This document shows, piece after piece, positions 10,011 to 21,990 of a stretch of DNA of 64,000 nt. The notes under the pieces are model-generated. The model did not search any database. It was given only the letters and a program-made list of their open reading frames with translations, and was not told the DNA's origin. The position numbers were made by a program, and so were the translations under genes. The DNA is from Ryuthela nishihirai (lineage: Eukaryota; Arthropoda; Arachnida; Araneae; Heptathelidae), in contig JAWZYU010000129.1 of the NCBI GenBank assembly GCA_038380435.1, positions 657,501 through 721,500 of the forward strand. Reading direction: 5' to 3'. Every line of letters starts with the position of its first letter. The first letter of the stretch is position 1.

Positions 10011-12306
10011 TTTTTTTAACTCTTCCTCCAACCACTTTCAAATTTTATTTAAAAAATAATATAACTCTAGGGTGACCCGTCAATGATTGATATAATTATT
10101 TTCAAACAGATATTGAGAAAAAAAATCCATATATACCAATTTATATAAATTGTTTACCTCCAACGGATTTTTTAAAAAAAATTTATTACTTACCGTGCTA
10201 TGTCTACAAACTTCCAATTTCTCTTTTCAAAGAACACATTTTCTGGTTCATATCATTTATTTTTAAAATATCATATTAACGTTAATAAAGTCCAACAACT
10301 CATCATTCCATTTCAATAGCCCAAATTTTCCTAATTTCAAACATTTAACTACCATGCTAAAATAATAAAATTTACCATGCTAAAATAATAAAATTTCTGT
10401 AGCTATTGTCAAAATATTATTATATTAGAAAAAAAGAATAGATGGATAAGAAAGGAAAATCGTAGTTCAATACCGAACTATGATTTTCCTTTCTTATTCA
10501 TCTTTTCTTTCACTGATATATTTCTTTAAAAATTTTTTTTTCATATTTCAACTCTGTAATATTCCTTGTTATAAACAACGAAGATCTGTAACTACTAAAT
10601 TGTGTTTATTCCATAGAAAACTATCAATGAACAAAGTTCACTATCTTTTATTTTTTTAATATTAGTTTGTCTTCACATATTTCTGCACAGCCCAAGTTTT
10701 ACCAATAAAGTGTTTTAGTTCATGCCAAAAAAGTTAATATTTTTAATATTTTTTATTTTTGTATGTATTTAATAAAATAAATACTCACTGAAGCAGCTGC
10801 TTGCCACAGAGGTCTGACAGGAGCCTAAAAATATTAAAACCCTTAGCTATTACTCAAGTTTTCCATTATTACCAACCTATATTTTGACCCACTTTTATCC
10901 ATATATATATTACATTGGTCATAACTCTTAATAGACAAATAATAATATTGAAATTGCCCATTTAAATCAGTCTAATTCTCTCACATTTAACGATTAAATG
11001 CATATTCTAGAATTTATTCACTTTCCGACTTATAGGAAACAAAAACACCCATCGTACAACGTTGTTTGCTGCACTAAAGGTTTATTTAGCACCCCCCCCC
11101 CTAACAATTTATCACAGTTGCAACATTCCCGGTTTTGCAAAGATCATTGCCGACTCTGCGCTCACTCTCAGATCTCCTGACAAACTTTTATTCGAGATAT
11201 TAAGTCAGATTTTGGCATTCTGTAATTCCCAACGTACTTCAGGAATCACATAATTAGGGAATTACTAAATCCCAAAATAAAGGCTCCAAATTTCTTAGGC
11301 GGTTTCCTCCTGCCCGACCCGATTTTGGTTACGAAATCAGGTCACTGGCTGCAATGGAACGCCTCAATAATACCTTTGGAAATCTGGCAACACCAATACT
11401 TTTATTTTAAATGCTATTTTAACTTTTTACTTTCGCAGTTAGGTAGCAATAAATGGCAACAATAAATTTCAAACCGATTCTTTCTTTCCATAAAAATAGC
11501 ATGGTAAAAATTTTTGATTCGACTTCAGACATGCAATTTTCCAATGCAACCAGGGCCACAACCAGAAATATTCCCTTAAAATTTTCATCGTATACATTGA
11601 TTTCAAGATGACAAAACTTCAAATAACCCGTTCTTTAAAATGATTACAAAAAACATAATTATCCATTAAGTTTATTTCACATTTCACCTGTGGAAATTAA
11701 AACGAAAAATTTCCTGCTTTAACAGATTTACCTAACTTACTAAATTTATGTCAATATTAAATTTCAATTTTTTTTACTGAACAAAATTTGCTTAAGTACA
11801 ACAGCGATTTTCTACCTACAATCATCTTTATTTTCACTTATATAATTTTTTATTTATGCAAAAATACTCAGACAGAAAATATATTTCGTTAACTACATTT
11901 CGAACTTTTATAAAAGGCGATGAAACTTTGAAGCTGTGTAACTCCTATAATCTATATTCTGTATTATACTGTTAGATTTCAATAGATATTAACTATGATC
12001 TCTACTATCATTACTTATTCTTCAAAATTTTATGCATATTCTTTGTTACAATAAATTATTTTATTTCATACCGATATTTCAGAGTGGAGTTTTTATTTAC
12101 TAATAAGGCCGTACTTATATAAGTTTCTTACTTCATGCATAAGTCTAAAAACCCCGATAACGTGAAATATTCAACAACTACTAACACTTAAAACACTCAA
12201 AGAATGAGTTCCAAATTAAACATTTAAATCAACCTTATACAGAGAGATCTTTATTCTATCTTATCTCACATTTATCGATCACATGCATATTCTACGTAGT
12301 TTTCAG
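10011..12306. other. AT-rich rDNA intergenic spacer
   Basis: Strongly AT-rich DNA without a supported gene. It contains a doubled ACCATGCTAAAATAATAAAA unit (10350-10398), a SINE-B fragment on the minus strand (about 10792-10835, GAAGCAGCTGCTTGCCACAG), a C9 run near 11090 and the hairpin listed separately. Short frames here have no recognisable domains. Confidence 0.6.
10441..10502. repeat. Long imperfect hairpin in the rDNA spacer
   Basis: Arms of 28 bases (10441-10468 and 10475-10502) pair with only a few mismatches across a 6-base loop (AATACC); the inner stem is TAGTTC/GAACTA. In an rDNA spacer such a palindrome could act in termination or as a replication fork barrier, or it may be a tiny foldback element. 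Function is inference. Confidence 0.7.
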
Positions 12307-12543
12307 TTAAGAAGTTACAGCCTCGATCCCCCCCTCCATCGTACAACGGAAGCACGACTGCAGTACACTCGCGACGCCGTAACTAGCCGTCAGACAGCAT
12401 CGAGTCCCATCGAACAACGCTCTGGCGCAGACAGAAAACGCAGGAAACGCGCGTAACCAGACGTATCGCACAATATCCGCAGCTTCGAATGTTGAACTCG
12501 CAGAACACACTATTCGCGTTGCGCGATTTCGACTAATTGTCAC
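12307..12543 (-). promoter_or_regulatory. GC-rich island resembling the 5' ETS; candidate spacer promoter
   Basis: An isolated GC-rich island lies about 3.1 kb upstream of 18S within AT-rich spacer. It shares motifs with the 5' ETS: CCGCAGCTTCGAATGTTG (compare GCAGCTTCGAATGGTTG near 9856) and, at its upstream edge, TTTCGACTAATTGTC (compare CTTCGACTGATTGTG near 9992). Duplicated promoter-like segments in the IGS are known as spacer promoters in several animals. That this one binds Pol I is inference. Confidence 0.4.
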
Positions 12544-13798
12544 AAATATACCAATATTTCAAGATTTTCTTTCTTCCTTATTATGCCTTTGTTAATTCAT
12601 AACACAACTTCACAGTGCACGAAAACCAACTTTGTGAAATGGATGCCATTAAATATTTATCTCGAAATCTATCCCTCAAAGTTTTATTTTACTACGTAAT
12701 AACTTTAAAACCCATCAAATTCTACACTTATAATGAAATATCAGACCGTGCTGAATGCTATTTCTCATCTACTCTAGTCGCCACACTTCCTTAACTATAC
12801 GCTTCCGACTCTTATTATTTGTACAGGAAACTTGAGGCACAACATAAAACTAACAATTTTCCAACATACCTCCAGAAAGTGTTCAAATCTTCAGCAGATG
12901 ATGATATAAACCGAAACACAAAGCGTTACGTTAAGCCTTAAACTAAGAGAATATTTACGTAACGATTTTTACTCTTATAATTTAACATAAAATTACTTTT
13001 TTCCCATCTTCATTACGGCTTAATGTTGCTTGCTGATTGTATTGTTATAATTTATACATCATTGCTTTTACATATGTTTTTCTAAAGTTCTAAATGCATT
13101 TTTGAAATAAAACAGTTACCAATAGTACGCTTCCTATAATTTTTCTTTTAAATATGATGTTACTTTCTTTTGCAGTTTTTGCTGTAGGTATGTGGTAACT
13201 GTAAAGTAGGATTCATAATCTTAGGTTGTGTATCACGGAGCTATTATACATAATGCATAAATCTTTGTGATTCACAGCATTCAGCAGTGTTTTTAACATG
13301 TAAAATAAATCAGTGCCGAAATTTTCTAATTTAATACGTATTAATGTTAAAAAATTACTCTCAAGTTAAAAATATTCTAATATTTATGGATTTTCGTAAT
13401 TTAATGGTTTGCTTAAGAGGGGAGGAGTGCGATGGGATAAAAAAAAAAAGACGAGTGCATTGCTCAGGAGAGAGAAGAAACAGGAAAAGTGAAAGAGTGC
13501 GTTGCTCTGACTTAACCCCCCCACCCCCGGAATCGTCGAGTTTTTTTTTTTTTTTTTTTTATCACATGACCGTTTCCTTTTTGCGCGATATTTCTTTTCA
13601 TTTGATGCATCTCTATTCACATGACCATTAGCAAGCAACTAACAAGAGTTAATATTAAATATTTAAAGTTTGTTTGTGTATCTATCACGGCCACACGATA
13701 TAAAGTAAGAGCCATCAAAATTTCCATGAACGTTACCTTCCCACAGGTAAACTATACATAGCCTATTTCATACAACACAATGGTCGACAATGCCATCC
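12544..13798. other. AT-rich spacer without recognised genes
   Basis: No coding signal. A GA-rich patch at 13420-13500 includes an A-run, and a T-run of about 20 lies at 13541-13560. These homopolymers explain the low-complexity frames on both strands. Confidence 0.5.
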
Positions 13799-13995
13799 CG
13801 TGGCCGAGTGGTTAGCTCGGTTGGCTAGTGACGTAAGGGACCTGTGTTCGAGCCACGGGTAGGCCATGGATGTGTGTGTCGTTTTTCTGCTGAGGTCCTG
13901 CCATCCTCTCAGACCTTCTACTATGGCATATAAACTGACAGGCTCCTGTCAGACCTCAGGGGCAAGCAGCTGCTTGAAGGGGTATTTATTTATTT
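13799..13995 (+). mobile_element. SINE-B, near full length
   Basis: A tRNA-derived SINE. The head has an A-box-like TGGCCGAGTGG and a diverged B box (GTTCGAGCCAC). The body carries GTGTCGTTTTTCTGCTGAGG, then CTACTATGGCATATAAACTG and ACAGGCTCCTGTCAGACCTC, and AAGCAGCTGCTTG before a TATTTATTT tail. The same order recurs more than fifteen times in the window, which defines the family. AGCAGCTGCT and ACAGGCTCCTGT are short palindromes. Confidence 0.85.
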
Positions 13996-14631
13996 TATTT
14001 ATTTAATGGTCCACCGTAATTACTGTATGCAACTTACATTTTAACAAAACTAGAAGATTCAACATTAACGATTGATATTTATTTTTAAAAAAATTATCCG
14101 TGAATAAATTACAAAACAGAAATAAATGAAACTACATTAATAACCGATTTCAACTATTTACACATTAAAAATTTAAGATTAAATATAACTGTTGCACCAC
14201 TAAATTTGAAATAATCAAACCAATTTATTTTTCATTTCGCGTGATGAATTCATTTCTCATTTTGATGAATCAAGAGAAATACAACACGATATTCTTTATT
14301 GACATTCGCATCACAAGTTAAATTCATTAATTATGAATATTAAAGTAATTTCCAATTTTCTTTCATTATATTTTTCACTACCTTTACATTTTTATGCACT
14401 ACAGATCATACTAACTTTTCTTTCGATATTAAGTGACATAGCCCTGCCAAAATCTATCCGAGGAACTATGGTGGCTAAGAAGCGATTTGAAAACTACGAT
14501 TACATTAAGACGACAATTCCTTTTTGTTTTTCAGATACTTATTACGTGATGAGGTTAACGTTTAGCTCGATGTATAACCATTTCATTTCTACCCTAAAAA
14601 ACAGGGTGATTAATTAAACCGAACGCTCAAG
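13996..14631. other. AT-rich unique DNA
   Basis: Nothing supported. A 94-codon frame at 14333-14617 has no recognisable domain and AT-driven codon content. Confidence 0.4.
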
Positions 14632-14972
14632 TTGGGTTGTTTTATTTCTTAGCGACACTTCGCACACAATGCTCTAAATAGCAAGGTCACAAAGACTACG
14701 AAAGATTACATGAAGGTTAAGAGACACACTGGAATAGCTGCTGGGAGATGATAACCTCCAGTCAAGCTCATCCAGTGTCTTCTTCGACGTACACAGGGTA
14801 CGACTAACCGGCACACGACTGCCACTACTACCCCTACAGAGTTCTCTACTGACCGTGGATATGGTGGGTAGTTTTACTAAAATAAATCTTGACGTTGACA
14901 CAAGAAGTACTCGAACCAGGGAACTACAGATTACGTGCCTGGCGCGCTACAGAATGAGCCACCACCGTCATA
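14632..14972 (-). mobile_element. SINE-A, old diverged copy
   Basis: Most of the family sequence is present but heavily mutated. On the plus strand it runs from TTGGGTTGTTTTA through CACTGGAATAGCTG and CCAGTGTCTTCTTCGACGT to the tRNA-like head (ACTCGAACCAGGGAACTACA, then CTGGCGCGCTAC). The divergence indicates an early insertion. Confidence 0.75.
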
Positions 14973-15315
14973 AACTCATTGAATTAAATTTCTATCTAAA
15001 CTAAAACTCTAGTTACTATTAATGAACTATATATATATATAAGTAGCACTTACTTATTAGGTCGCAGGCCTGAAACCATTACACATTCTTGTTTTCTTCA
15101 TCCATATTATCCTTGCCGACTTTCACTACGAAAACTTCCTTGCTACCCATATTCGCAATTCAGTAAATTCTTGCACAAGCCTCTGGTATAAATACATATT
15201 ACTGACCAACTTTTCTACGGAATATCGCAGCAAAACTGCATTTTATTTCCATAACTATTGCAATATCTGAAAATTGTCGAAGCGGAAACATTAAACAACT
15301 CGTTAGGCAAAGTGT

Positions 15316-15690
15316 GTTGGGTTGTTTTACCTGTGAGCGGCACTTTTTTGCACACCGTGAGCTAAATGGCCAGATCACATGGAGCACAAAGGCTCAGAGA
15401 AGGTTGGGGGAGGGGACAATCTGGAACAGCTGTTGAGAGACAGATGGATAGCCTCCCGTCAAGGCTATCCAGCGCTTTCTTTAACGTGCACAGGGTATGT
15501 ATGACTCTCCCGCACACGGGGCCATGGCGTAACGTCTTATCCCACGGACGGAGGTCTTTACAAGCCTATCGGTGTCACCTACTGACGGTGCACAGGGCAG
15601 AAAAATTTGCGGACATAAAACTGAACGCTGACCCAGCTGGAACTCGAAACTGGGAACTACGAGGACCCACGCAAACAACTGAGACCCACC
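15316..15690 (-). mobile_element. SINE-A, diverged copy
   Basis: The family's 3' end lies at left (GGGTTGTTTTACCTGTGAGC) and the head at right, where the B-box complement is changed to CTCGAAACTGGGAACTAC and the A-box part is missing. The two short overlapping frames here are SINE sequence, not genes. Confidence 0.8.
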
Positions 15691-15790
15691 CATAGATTAA
15701 TTAAATCACACAATCTAAATATTACATTTAATAGTTGAGCAACAAAGGGGGATATCTTCCAGACATTAAATTCATCACTACCTAGCTGGA

Positions 15791-16075
15791 AAAGTTAGTT
15801 TTACTGCCAGTTGGAATCGAACCCACATCACTTGAATTGTCAGGTATTTATCTGCCATAGTAGGTCTGTTTGAATGTCAGGACTTCAACAGAAAAACAAC
15901 ACACACAACCATAACTTACCTGGGTTCGAACTCCAGATAAGGCATGGACGTTTCTGTTGTTTTTCTGCTGTCCTGCCATCCTCACAGACCTTCTACTATG
16001 GCATATAAACTGACAGGCTCCTGTCAGACCTCTGTAGCAACCATCTGCTTGAGGGGTTTTTATTTTGTTTTATTT
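15791..16075 (+). mobile_element. SINE-B with head-to-head fragment
   Basis: The plus-strand copy begins within the head (ACCTGGGTTCGAACTCCAGA, near 15918) and has the body and tail to TTTTATTTTGTTTTATTTG. Just left of it, CAACAGAAAAACAACACACA and CCATAACTTACC are the reverse of the same region, so two partial copies meet head to head and form a foldback around the B box. Further left, TTGGAATCGAACCCACATC looks like another degraded tRNA-type B box. Confidence 0.7.
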
Positions 16076-16930
16076 GTTCTCACAATATATGTTCTAACAC
16101 CAGACATGTATTCAGGAAACATGGGGTTGAGTCTCACTCTTGGAAAAACTAAATTTTTACATCTAACTATCCATATTGATTTACACAATTATACTTTCAG
16201 CCTCGTAGAAACCAATTACTGTTTAATGAGTTCCAACACTTCACTAACAACAGCTACCTACACCTATTCCCTCAACCACCCCTCACAACCTATCATATAC
16301 AGTCAAATGTAGACACGAAAACAAAAGAGAACGAAGAGAGCACAATAGTATGTGAGAACCAATCAAACATACATCATAATTCCCTTCCTTCATTGTACAA
16401 ATAAATTTGTTTTGAGTTTTGAAGTTACATATTTTTTTCAAAATTGGTAGCAATTAATTCCAATTGAAACTCTAGCATATTTTCATGCTATAATATAAAA
16501 AAAAAGGGTACTATCTAACAGTTCATGGCCATGGACCACAACATTATAAGTACAATAATTCGCAAAAACTAAGCCTTCGTAACACACCAAAATTACACAG
16601 TATGCCAATGTCTGACGCCCTGTGCAGTGAGGTTTCTGCAAAACTCATTACCCACTTCTAACTGTAAATTTCACATCAGTTTATCCACATAGGTACTGCG
16701 AAATAACACTAACTTTTTTTTTACTCTCCAATATTCATGGAAATCGCCCATGCTCAATTACTAACAAACCATTTTAAAATACAGCTGCCAAGAGAAACAT
16801 GACACTTCTACTTTCAGAATATGTAAATCCTATCATTTGGAAGATAAAAAATGGTTACTGAGCCAATTTTTATTTTTCCAACAATATAATCCAAGGCTAA
16901 AATAATGAATGACAGTAAGACTCTGTAAGA
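16076..16930. other. AT-rich unique DNA
   Basis: No supported gene or known repeat. A frame ending at 16312 is mostly SINE-B body plus AT-rich flank. Confidence 0.4.
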
Positions 16931-16934
16931 AAAG

Positions 16935-17165
16935 CCGTCCCTTAGCCGAGTGCTTACCGCGCTTCGCTACTGATCTAAGGGATCTGGGTTAGAGTCCCGA
17001 GTAAAGCCGAGATCCTACCATTCTCTCAGACCTTCTACTATGGCATATAAACTGACAGGCTCATGTCAGACCTCTGGGGCAAGCAGCTGCTTGTCACAGA
17101 GGTCTGATAGAAGCCTATCAGTTTATATGCCATAGTAAAAGATCTGAGAAGATGGCAGGCCCTCA
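16935..17165. mobile_element. SINE-B pair arranged tail to tail
   Basis: A plus-strand copy (16935-17095: CTTAGCCGAGTGCTTACCGC, CTACTATGGCATATAAACTG, AAGCAGCTGCTTG) is followed at once by the reversed body of a second copy (17096-17165: CACAGAGGTCTGATAGAAGC, TCAGTTTATATGCCATAGTA). The junction at GCAGCTGC makes a hairpin with arms of about 70 bases. Confidence 0.8.
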
Positions 17166-17335
17166 GAAGGTTGGGGGAAGATCCTCACTGGAACAGCTGT
17201 TGTGAGACAGATTGTAGCCTCCCGTCAAGGCCATCCATCGTGTTCTTTAACGTACACAGGGTATGGCTTTCCCGCACACGACGACACGCCTAAGATCCCA
17301 TCCAACGGATGGCGGCCTTTCCAAGCTTATCGGTC
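17166..17335 (-). mobile_element. SINE-A fragment with variant body
   Basis: This is the middle part of SINE-A carrying CCTAAGATCCCATCC in place of the usual CTTAACGTCCCATCC. It joins inverted-repeat arm A at AAGCTTATCGGTCAG. The same variant and the same junction recur at 63365-63535. Confidence 0.8.
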
Positions 17336-18324
17336 AGTAGAACTAATGGTTGTCCGAGGAAAAAAAATTCTTTGCTTAATTTTTGATTTGTTCATTTTGG
17401 TATTTGTCGTTACAGTATGAGTAGAAATATTTCTATATCGTAAATGATCAAACAGCAGTTTTTTTTATGTACAGGCTTTCACATCTGTTTGACCCATTAC
17501 CGCCTGTCTGGATAGCCTTCAACAAAAAGAGCGAAAATAAATATGCCTAAACAAGCAATTCCTTCCATTGGTGTAAGATATGTTAAAGGTAATTTAATTT
17601 ATTTTAATAACATTCAAAATAATTTAATTATTAAGATTTTATTTAAATGTTTCCGAATATTATAAAAATATTTACCAAAATTAAAAAACGAAATAACTAC
17701 CAGTTAATATTTTAGGATTAGAAATTCTTTTGGATTTATACACTTAGTTTCTGAAATATATTATAAAAATTATAGTGGCAACACTAGACATTCCACTGAT
17801 GACGTCACGTCCGTGTTTTCGCGATATCGTTTGTAATCCTTATTTAACCGCTGTAATCTTCTAGTAGTTTAACTTTTAATTTATATTCACACGTTATAGT
17901 TTTTATTCTGAGGAAGTCATACAATCTGTAGCTGAATTTCTTATCACTGTGCTAAATAATAATTATTGATGACACATTTTAAATTTCGGTAGGAGAATAG
18001 ATAGTTTCGTCGGTGCAGTGTAAAATTTTACCTTTAGGCCTTTGTAATTACTTTACAAGTTATTTGTTTCGCAGAATTGCCTGCTAGAGCTCTGTGCTGT
18101 CCAACTGCTTCTTCGGCTCTGTCAGCCAAAGATTATTATCAGGAGCTAACTGATCCTTTACACGTTTATTAAGGTCTCTATAATGTTTTCTATTAGGATT
18201 AGTATTGATTCAGGACATTCCTGTAGTTCTTTCTTTCTAAAATAAACTCAACTGCCTTGTCACTCGGATAATTATGCGTCCTCTGCTTCATTTTACGTAA
18301 CAGAGTACTGTTAGTTTCCACAAA

Positions 18325-18975
18325 AGTCTATTTTAAGTGGTCACATTTTTCCTGAACTTCAGTAACAAGCAAACCACGACTGTCATAATGAGTAAGTAAC
18401 CTATCATGATAAGATGTACTCTAATAAGGTCTTTCACAGCTTCATAATTAAAGGTAAATTTTTTAACCTTAACACAACACTTCTTAAGTTTAAAACTCAA
18501 AACGCTTTTAACAAGATAATGGTCAGATCCAATTTCAGCTTCCGAATATGACCTGTTCTTTGTAACAGAAGTAGTCCGTTTGCTGTTAATTAATATATAA
18601 TCTATAACGTTCTTATGCATATGCAGCCCATGAGATGAAACCCACATGTACTTATGTATCTCGCGGTGTTTGTAATAAGTGTTAGTTATTCTGAAGCCAT
18701 TGAGTTTAACATTGGCATTGACGTCACGTAGAACAAGGGTAACATCTCATTTCTTCACAGAATTCGAAATACCTTGAAGTTGTCTGTAAAACCTATTTTC
18801 TCATCGTCGGCATTCACAGTGGTGGCATAACAGTAGATAAGATTGAAGTCCTTAACGCTTGTCTGTAATTTTCCTGTAAACAACCTTTCATTAATATCCT
18901 AGAAGAGCATCACTAGCGTGTCACGCCTTGGTGATGTTCATTGTCTTTCTTCACCGAAAATTTAAGATACTCACG
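18325..18975 (-). pseudogene. RTE-like LINE endonuclease fragment, broken
   Basis: The minus strand encodes VIDYILINSKRTTSVTKNRS then EIGSDHYLVKSVLSFKLKK, the C-terminal part of an APE-type endonuclease with its SDH motif. Upstream of it NADDEKIGFTDNF is readable with a stop and frameshifts. It matches the better copy at 53879-54328 (DYILINIKWASSV, EIGSDLYLIKSV). In the intact family this enzyme nicks DNA to prime reverse transcription. This copy is dead and sits inside the inverted-repeat structure. Confidence 0.8.
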
Positions 18976-19204
18976 GTGAATCCGAAAAACTTTTGAAAGA
19001 GGTACTACGAAATTTTTACTAAATTTGATATAGAAGATACCGAAAAATGTAAGTGCGGAAGAGGAAACAAACCCCTCTGTTGGGAATACGAAACAATGTA
19101 AATGTCATTTCCTCCGGACTGTGCAAACAATACATCCTCAATCGTCACTCTCAGATGTCATTCGCCTATTATTCAAAACGTCCAACGCTTTTCTCGCTGT
19201 TCCA

Positions 19205-19700
19205 TTTGCCGCGTTACCTATTAAAATATGGCGAAGAAGTCATCCTATTTTGAGGGTTTGTAGTTATCAGAGCTTTGCCTATCGCGAACAGATTTGAGTA
19301 AAAGAAGCAGCCATAGGCAAGGCCCGAGAGGTTGATAAATAGCGTCGGCCTGTCCTTCTGTAACCCACAACTCTGCAGCTGGAAAAGTATCAGCTGAATC
19401 AAGTTAAATAATATTCGTGAAGTGTTTGTGGTTCTTTTATATTTTCCTTCAGGTAAGTAACTTTGTAGTGAATAATTAGTTTAGAGTAGAGGTAATCTAA
19501 TTCTACACTTTGTAGCCTAAGAGCTATGAAATTTCGGTCCGTTTCCAACCGACAAATAGTATGCAGCACATTATTCTGATTATGGGATATAAAATTGATA
19601 GTTAACCGCTATTTGTAGGTGTCGACCACTTTATTTTGGCTCGTCATACGGACATTATTCATTTCCTATGCTTTTCAGGTACCCTACCGAACGGCTACAG
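19205..19700. repeat. Block B, inverted partner at 20811-21240
   Basis: Shared with 20811-21240 in reverse: GAAGTGTTTGTGGTTC, GTAGAGGTAATCTAATT, GGGATATAAAATT and GTGTCGACCAC-like runs. Together with arm A' it shows that an original element had B and A contiguous, as they still are at 19925-21240. Confidence 0.65.
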
Positions 19701-20810
19701 AATTTCCTTGTTATGCCAGTGAGAAACGTTACTTGGAAGCTCTAAAATATGCATTTAATGGAAAAATGTCACTGATGATAAATTAAAGTTCATAATCAAA
19801 TATTTTTTTAAATATAGGTTTTAAAAAATATTGTTTTAGTATTTAAATGGTTGCAGAAACTGGAATGGTTAACAATAATCTTCAGTGGTATGCCAGTGAG
19901 AAACTGGGTTTATTATTTCAGCAGGTAAATTAGAATTACAAATCCTATCGCGAAAACACGGACATGACGTCATCTCTGGTATGTTCAAGTGTTGCCACCA
20001 TAATTTCTATAAGATCTTTCAAAACCAAAGTATGTATAAATCAAAACACTTCTAATCGTAAAATATTAACTGGTATTTATTTCCTTTTTTCTAATTTTGG
20101 TAAATATTTTTATAATATTCTAAAATATTTAAATAAAATCTTAATAAGTAAATTATTTTGAATGTTATTAAAATAAATTAACTTTAACTTATCTTAAACC
20201 AATGAAAGGAATTGCTTATTTAGGCATATTTATTTTCGCTCTTTTGGTTGAAGGCTGTCCAGACAGGCGGTAACTAGGAGGCTTTCACAAAACGCATTTC
20301 CTTATTGTTTCCAACGAGAAATTCCTAGATCGAGGCTAGGTGTGAATCTCTTACGTATGTCATAGGCAACTTTCTCCTTAGGGGTAAAGAACACTTTTTC
20401 CTGTGTTCCCAAAGGACAACCTGTGGTTTAATCTAAGGCTTCTATTACACATTTCGCTGTACTGTACATTACCTTCTTCTTAGCTCTGAACAATGCGTTT
20501 CCGTGTAGTGGGTAAATTATATATTTATCGCCAAATTGACATTTGTTGGGCTCGTTACGTCACCCTATCAGCTCGATATATCTGTTGCGAATATCAGACG
20601 TTGGTTCAGAACTTCGTCCACGATAATAGGCAACTAGATCTGAAAGCCTGTATATAAAAATACTGCCGTTTGATCATTTACGATATAGAAATATTTCTAC
20701 GCATACTGTAACGACTAATAGGGTAATGAAGAAATCAAAAATTAAGCAAAGAATTTTTTTTCCTCGGACAACCATTAGTTCTACTGAGCGAGCTTTACAA
20801 AATTCGAGCC

Positions 20811-21240
20811 GAAATGAAAGGAGTCGTTTGTGGTCGACAGCGACAAATAGCGTTTAACTATAAAATTTATATCCCATAATCAGATTAATGTGCTGTATGG
20901 TAGCTCTCGGTTGAAATTTCATAACTCTCATGCTAAAAAGAGCAAAATTAGATTACCTCTACTGTAAATTAATTATTGACTAGAAAGTTATTTACCTGAA
21001 AGAATTTATAAACGAACCACAAACACTTTATGAATATTATTAAACTTGATTCACCTGATATTTTTTCGAACAGCAGAATGGTGGTTTAGAGAAGGGCATA
21101 GGGAATACAGTCCGTCTGTATTTTTTAATCGCATAGACCTTGCCAATGGTTGCTTATTACACTGTAATGTGTTCCCGGTACGCAAAGCTCCAAACATCTC
21201 AAAAAAAAATATAAAAAACTCAAATTATATCAATTATTAC
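20811..21240. repeat. Block B', inverted copy of 19205-19700
   Basis: Reverse-complement partner of block B, contiguous with arm A' on its left. It carries AATCAGATTAATGTGCTG, GAACCACAAACACTTTATGA and GCAAAGCTCC. No gene is supported. Confidence 0.6.
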
Positions 21241-21354
21241 TCCCCAATCTATAATTATTCATACGGGCAACATGACGAAACCAAGGGAGTCTCTCTCTGC
21301 AAAATATGCTGCTTAAAGGAGGTTGGAAACTCCTTTGCCTCACCTGATCATTAG

Positions 21355-21990
21355 TTAGAAGTTGAACCACCTAATGCCCAAGATACTGCGTAAGCATCTG
21401 GAATCAAAAGCATCTAGTTTCCTGTTATCTTGTTTACAAAATGTCCAAGTTTCACTACCATAACTAACCCTAGAAATAACCAAACTGTTATACAGTCTAA
21501 TTTTAGTTTTTAGGTGTATACGCCTATTTCTCCACACTCTCCAAAGATTCTTAAAAGTCCCGGCAGCAATCCCTATTCGTCTGTTAATCTCATGTCGCAC
21601 TTCACCATTACCTGTTACATAGCTCCCAAGATAATTAAACTGTGACACCTGCTCAAGACTGCAACCATTCAGAGTAACTGAATGAGAGCCTGCCTCACCA
21701 ATATTCATCACTTTAGTTTTCTGTCTGTTTATAACCAAACCTACTCTACTACCAGTCTCATCAACAGCTCGAATGAAAGAGTTCATCTCATCAACATCAT
21801 TTGCCAAAAGGGCTAAATCATCAGTATAATCTAAATCAGAAATTTTCGTGTCTCCAGTCCATTTAAGGCCAAAATCTTTCCCTTGAAGTGAATTTCGCAT
21901 AACATAATCAATAACCAAGCTACAGAGAAAAGGAGACAAAATGCACCCTCGCCTTGGCTTAACGTCCCATCTCACGTATTTATGAAAAGG
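21355..21990 (-). pseudogene. RTE-like LINE reverse transcriptase, C-terminal half
   Basis: A minus-strand frame of 206 codons (21975-21355) reads RGCILSPFLCSLVIDYVMRN, DLDYTDDLALLANDVDEM, VGLVINRQKTKVMNIG, FNYLGSYVTGNGEVRHEI and ISRVSYGSETWTFCKQDNRK. These are RT palm and thumb blocks of the RTE/BovB type. The catalytic box is YTDD instead of YADD. There is no upstream RT part, so this is a 5'-truncated copy. It probably belongs to the same family as the endonuclease fragment at 18325 and the EN-RT remnant at 53530. Confidence 0.85.

Larger units (their letters stand above)
17336..20810. mobile_element. Inverted-repeat structure (arms A and A'), possible DNA transposon
   Basis: Left arm 17336-17862 reappears inverted at about 19925-20810. 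Shared blocks include ACTAATGGTTGTCCGAGG, TACGATATAGAAATATTTCT (complement in the other arm), ACCGCCTGTCTGGA and GACGTCACGTCCGTGTTTTC. The right arm holds about 350 extra bases (20285-20640) deleted from the left. Between the arms lie a LINE endonuclease fragment and block B (19205-19700), which is itself repeated inverted at 20811-21240. Long inverted arms suggest a foldback or terminal-inverted-repeat element, or an inverted duplication of one element. No transposase frame is visible. Confidence 0.65.

Noticed and set aside
12307..12543. 78-codon minus-strand frame
   Set aside because: GC-rich spacer island related to the 5' ETS; no protein similarity.
13384..13638. Lys-rich frames on both strands
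   Set aside because: Caused by A- and T-runs in low-complexity spacer.
15366..15695. 109-codon frame, like many similar frames (MALPHTGPRLNVPSDGRR...)
   Set aside because: These recurrent frames are SINE-A read through on either strand.
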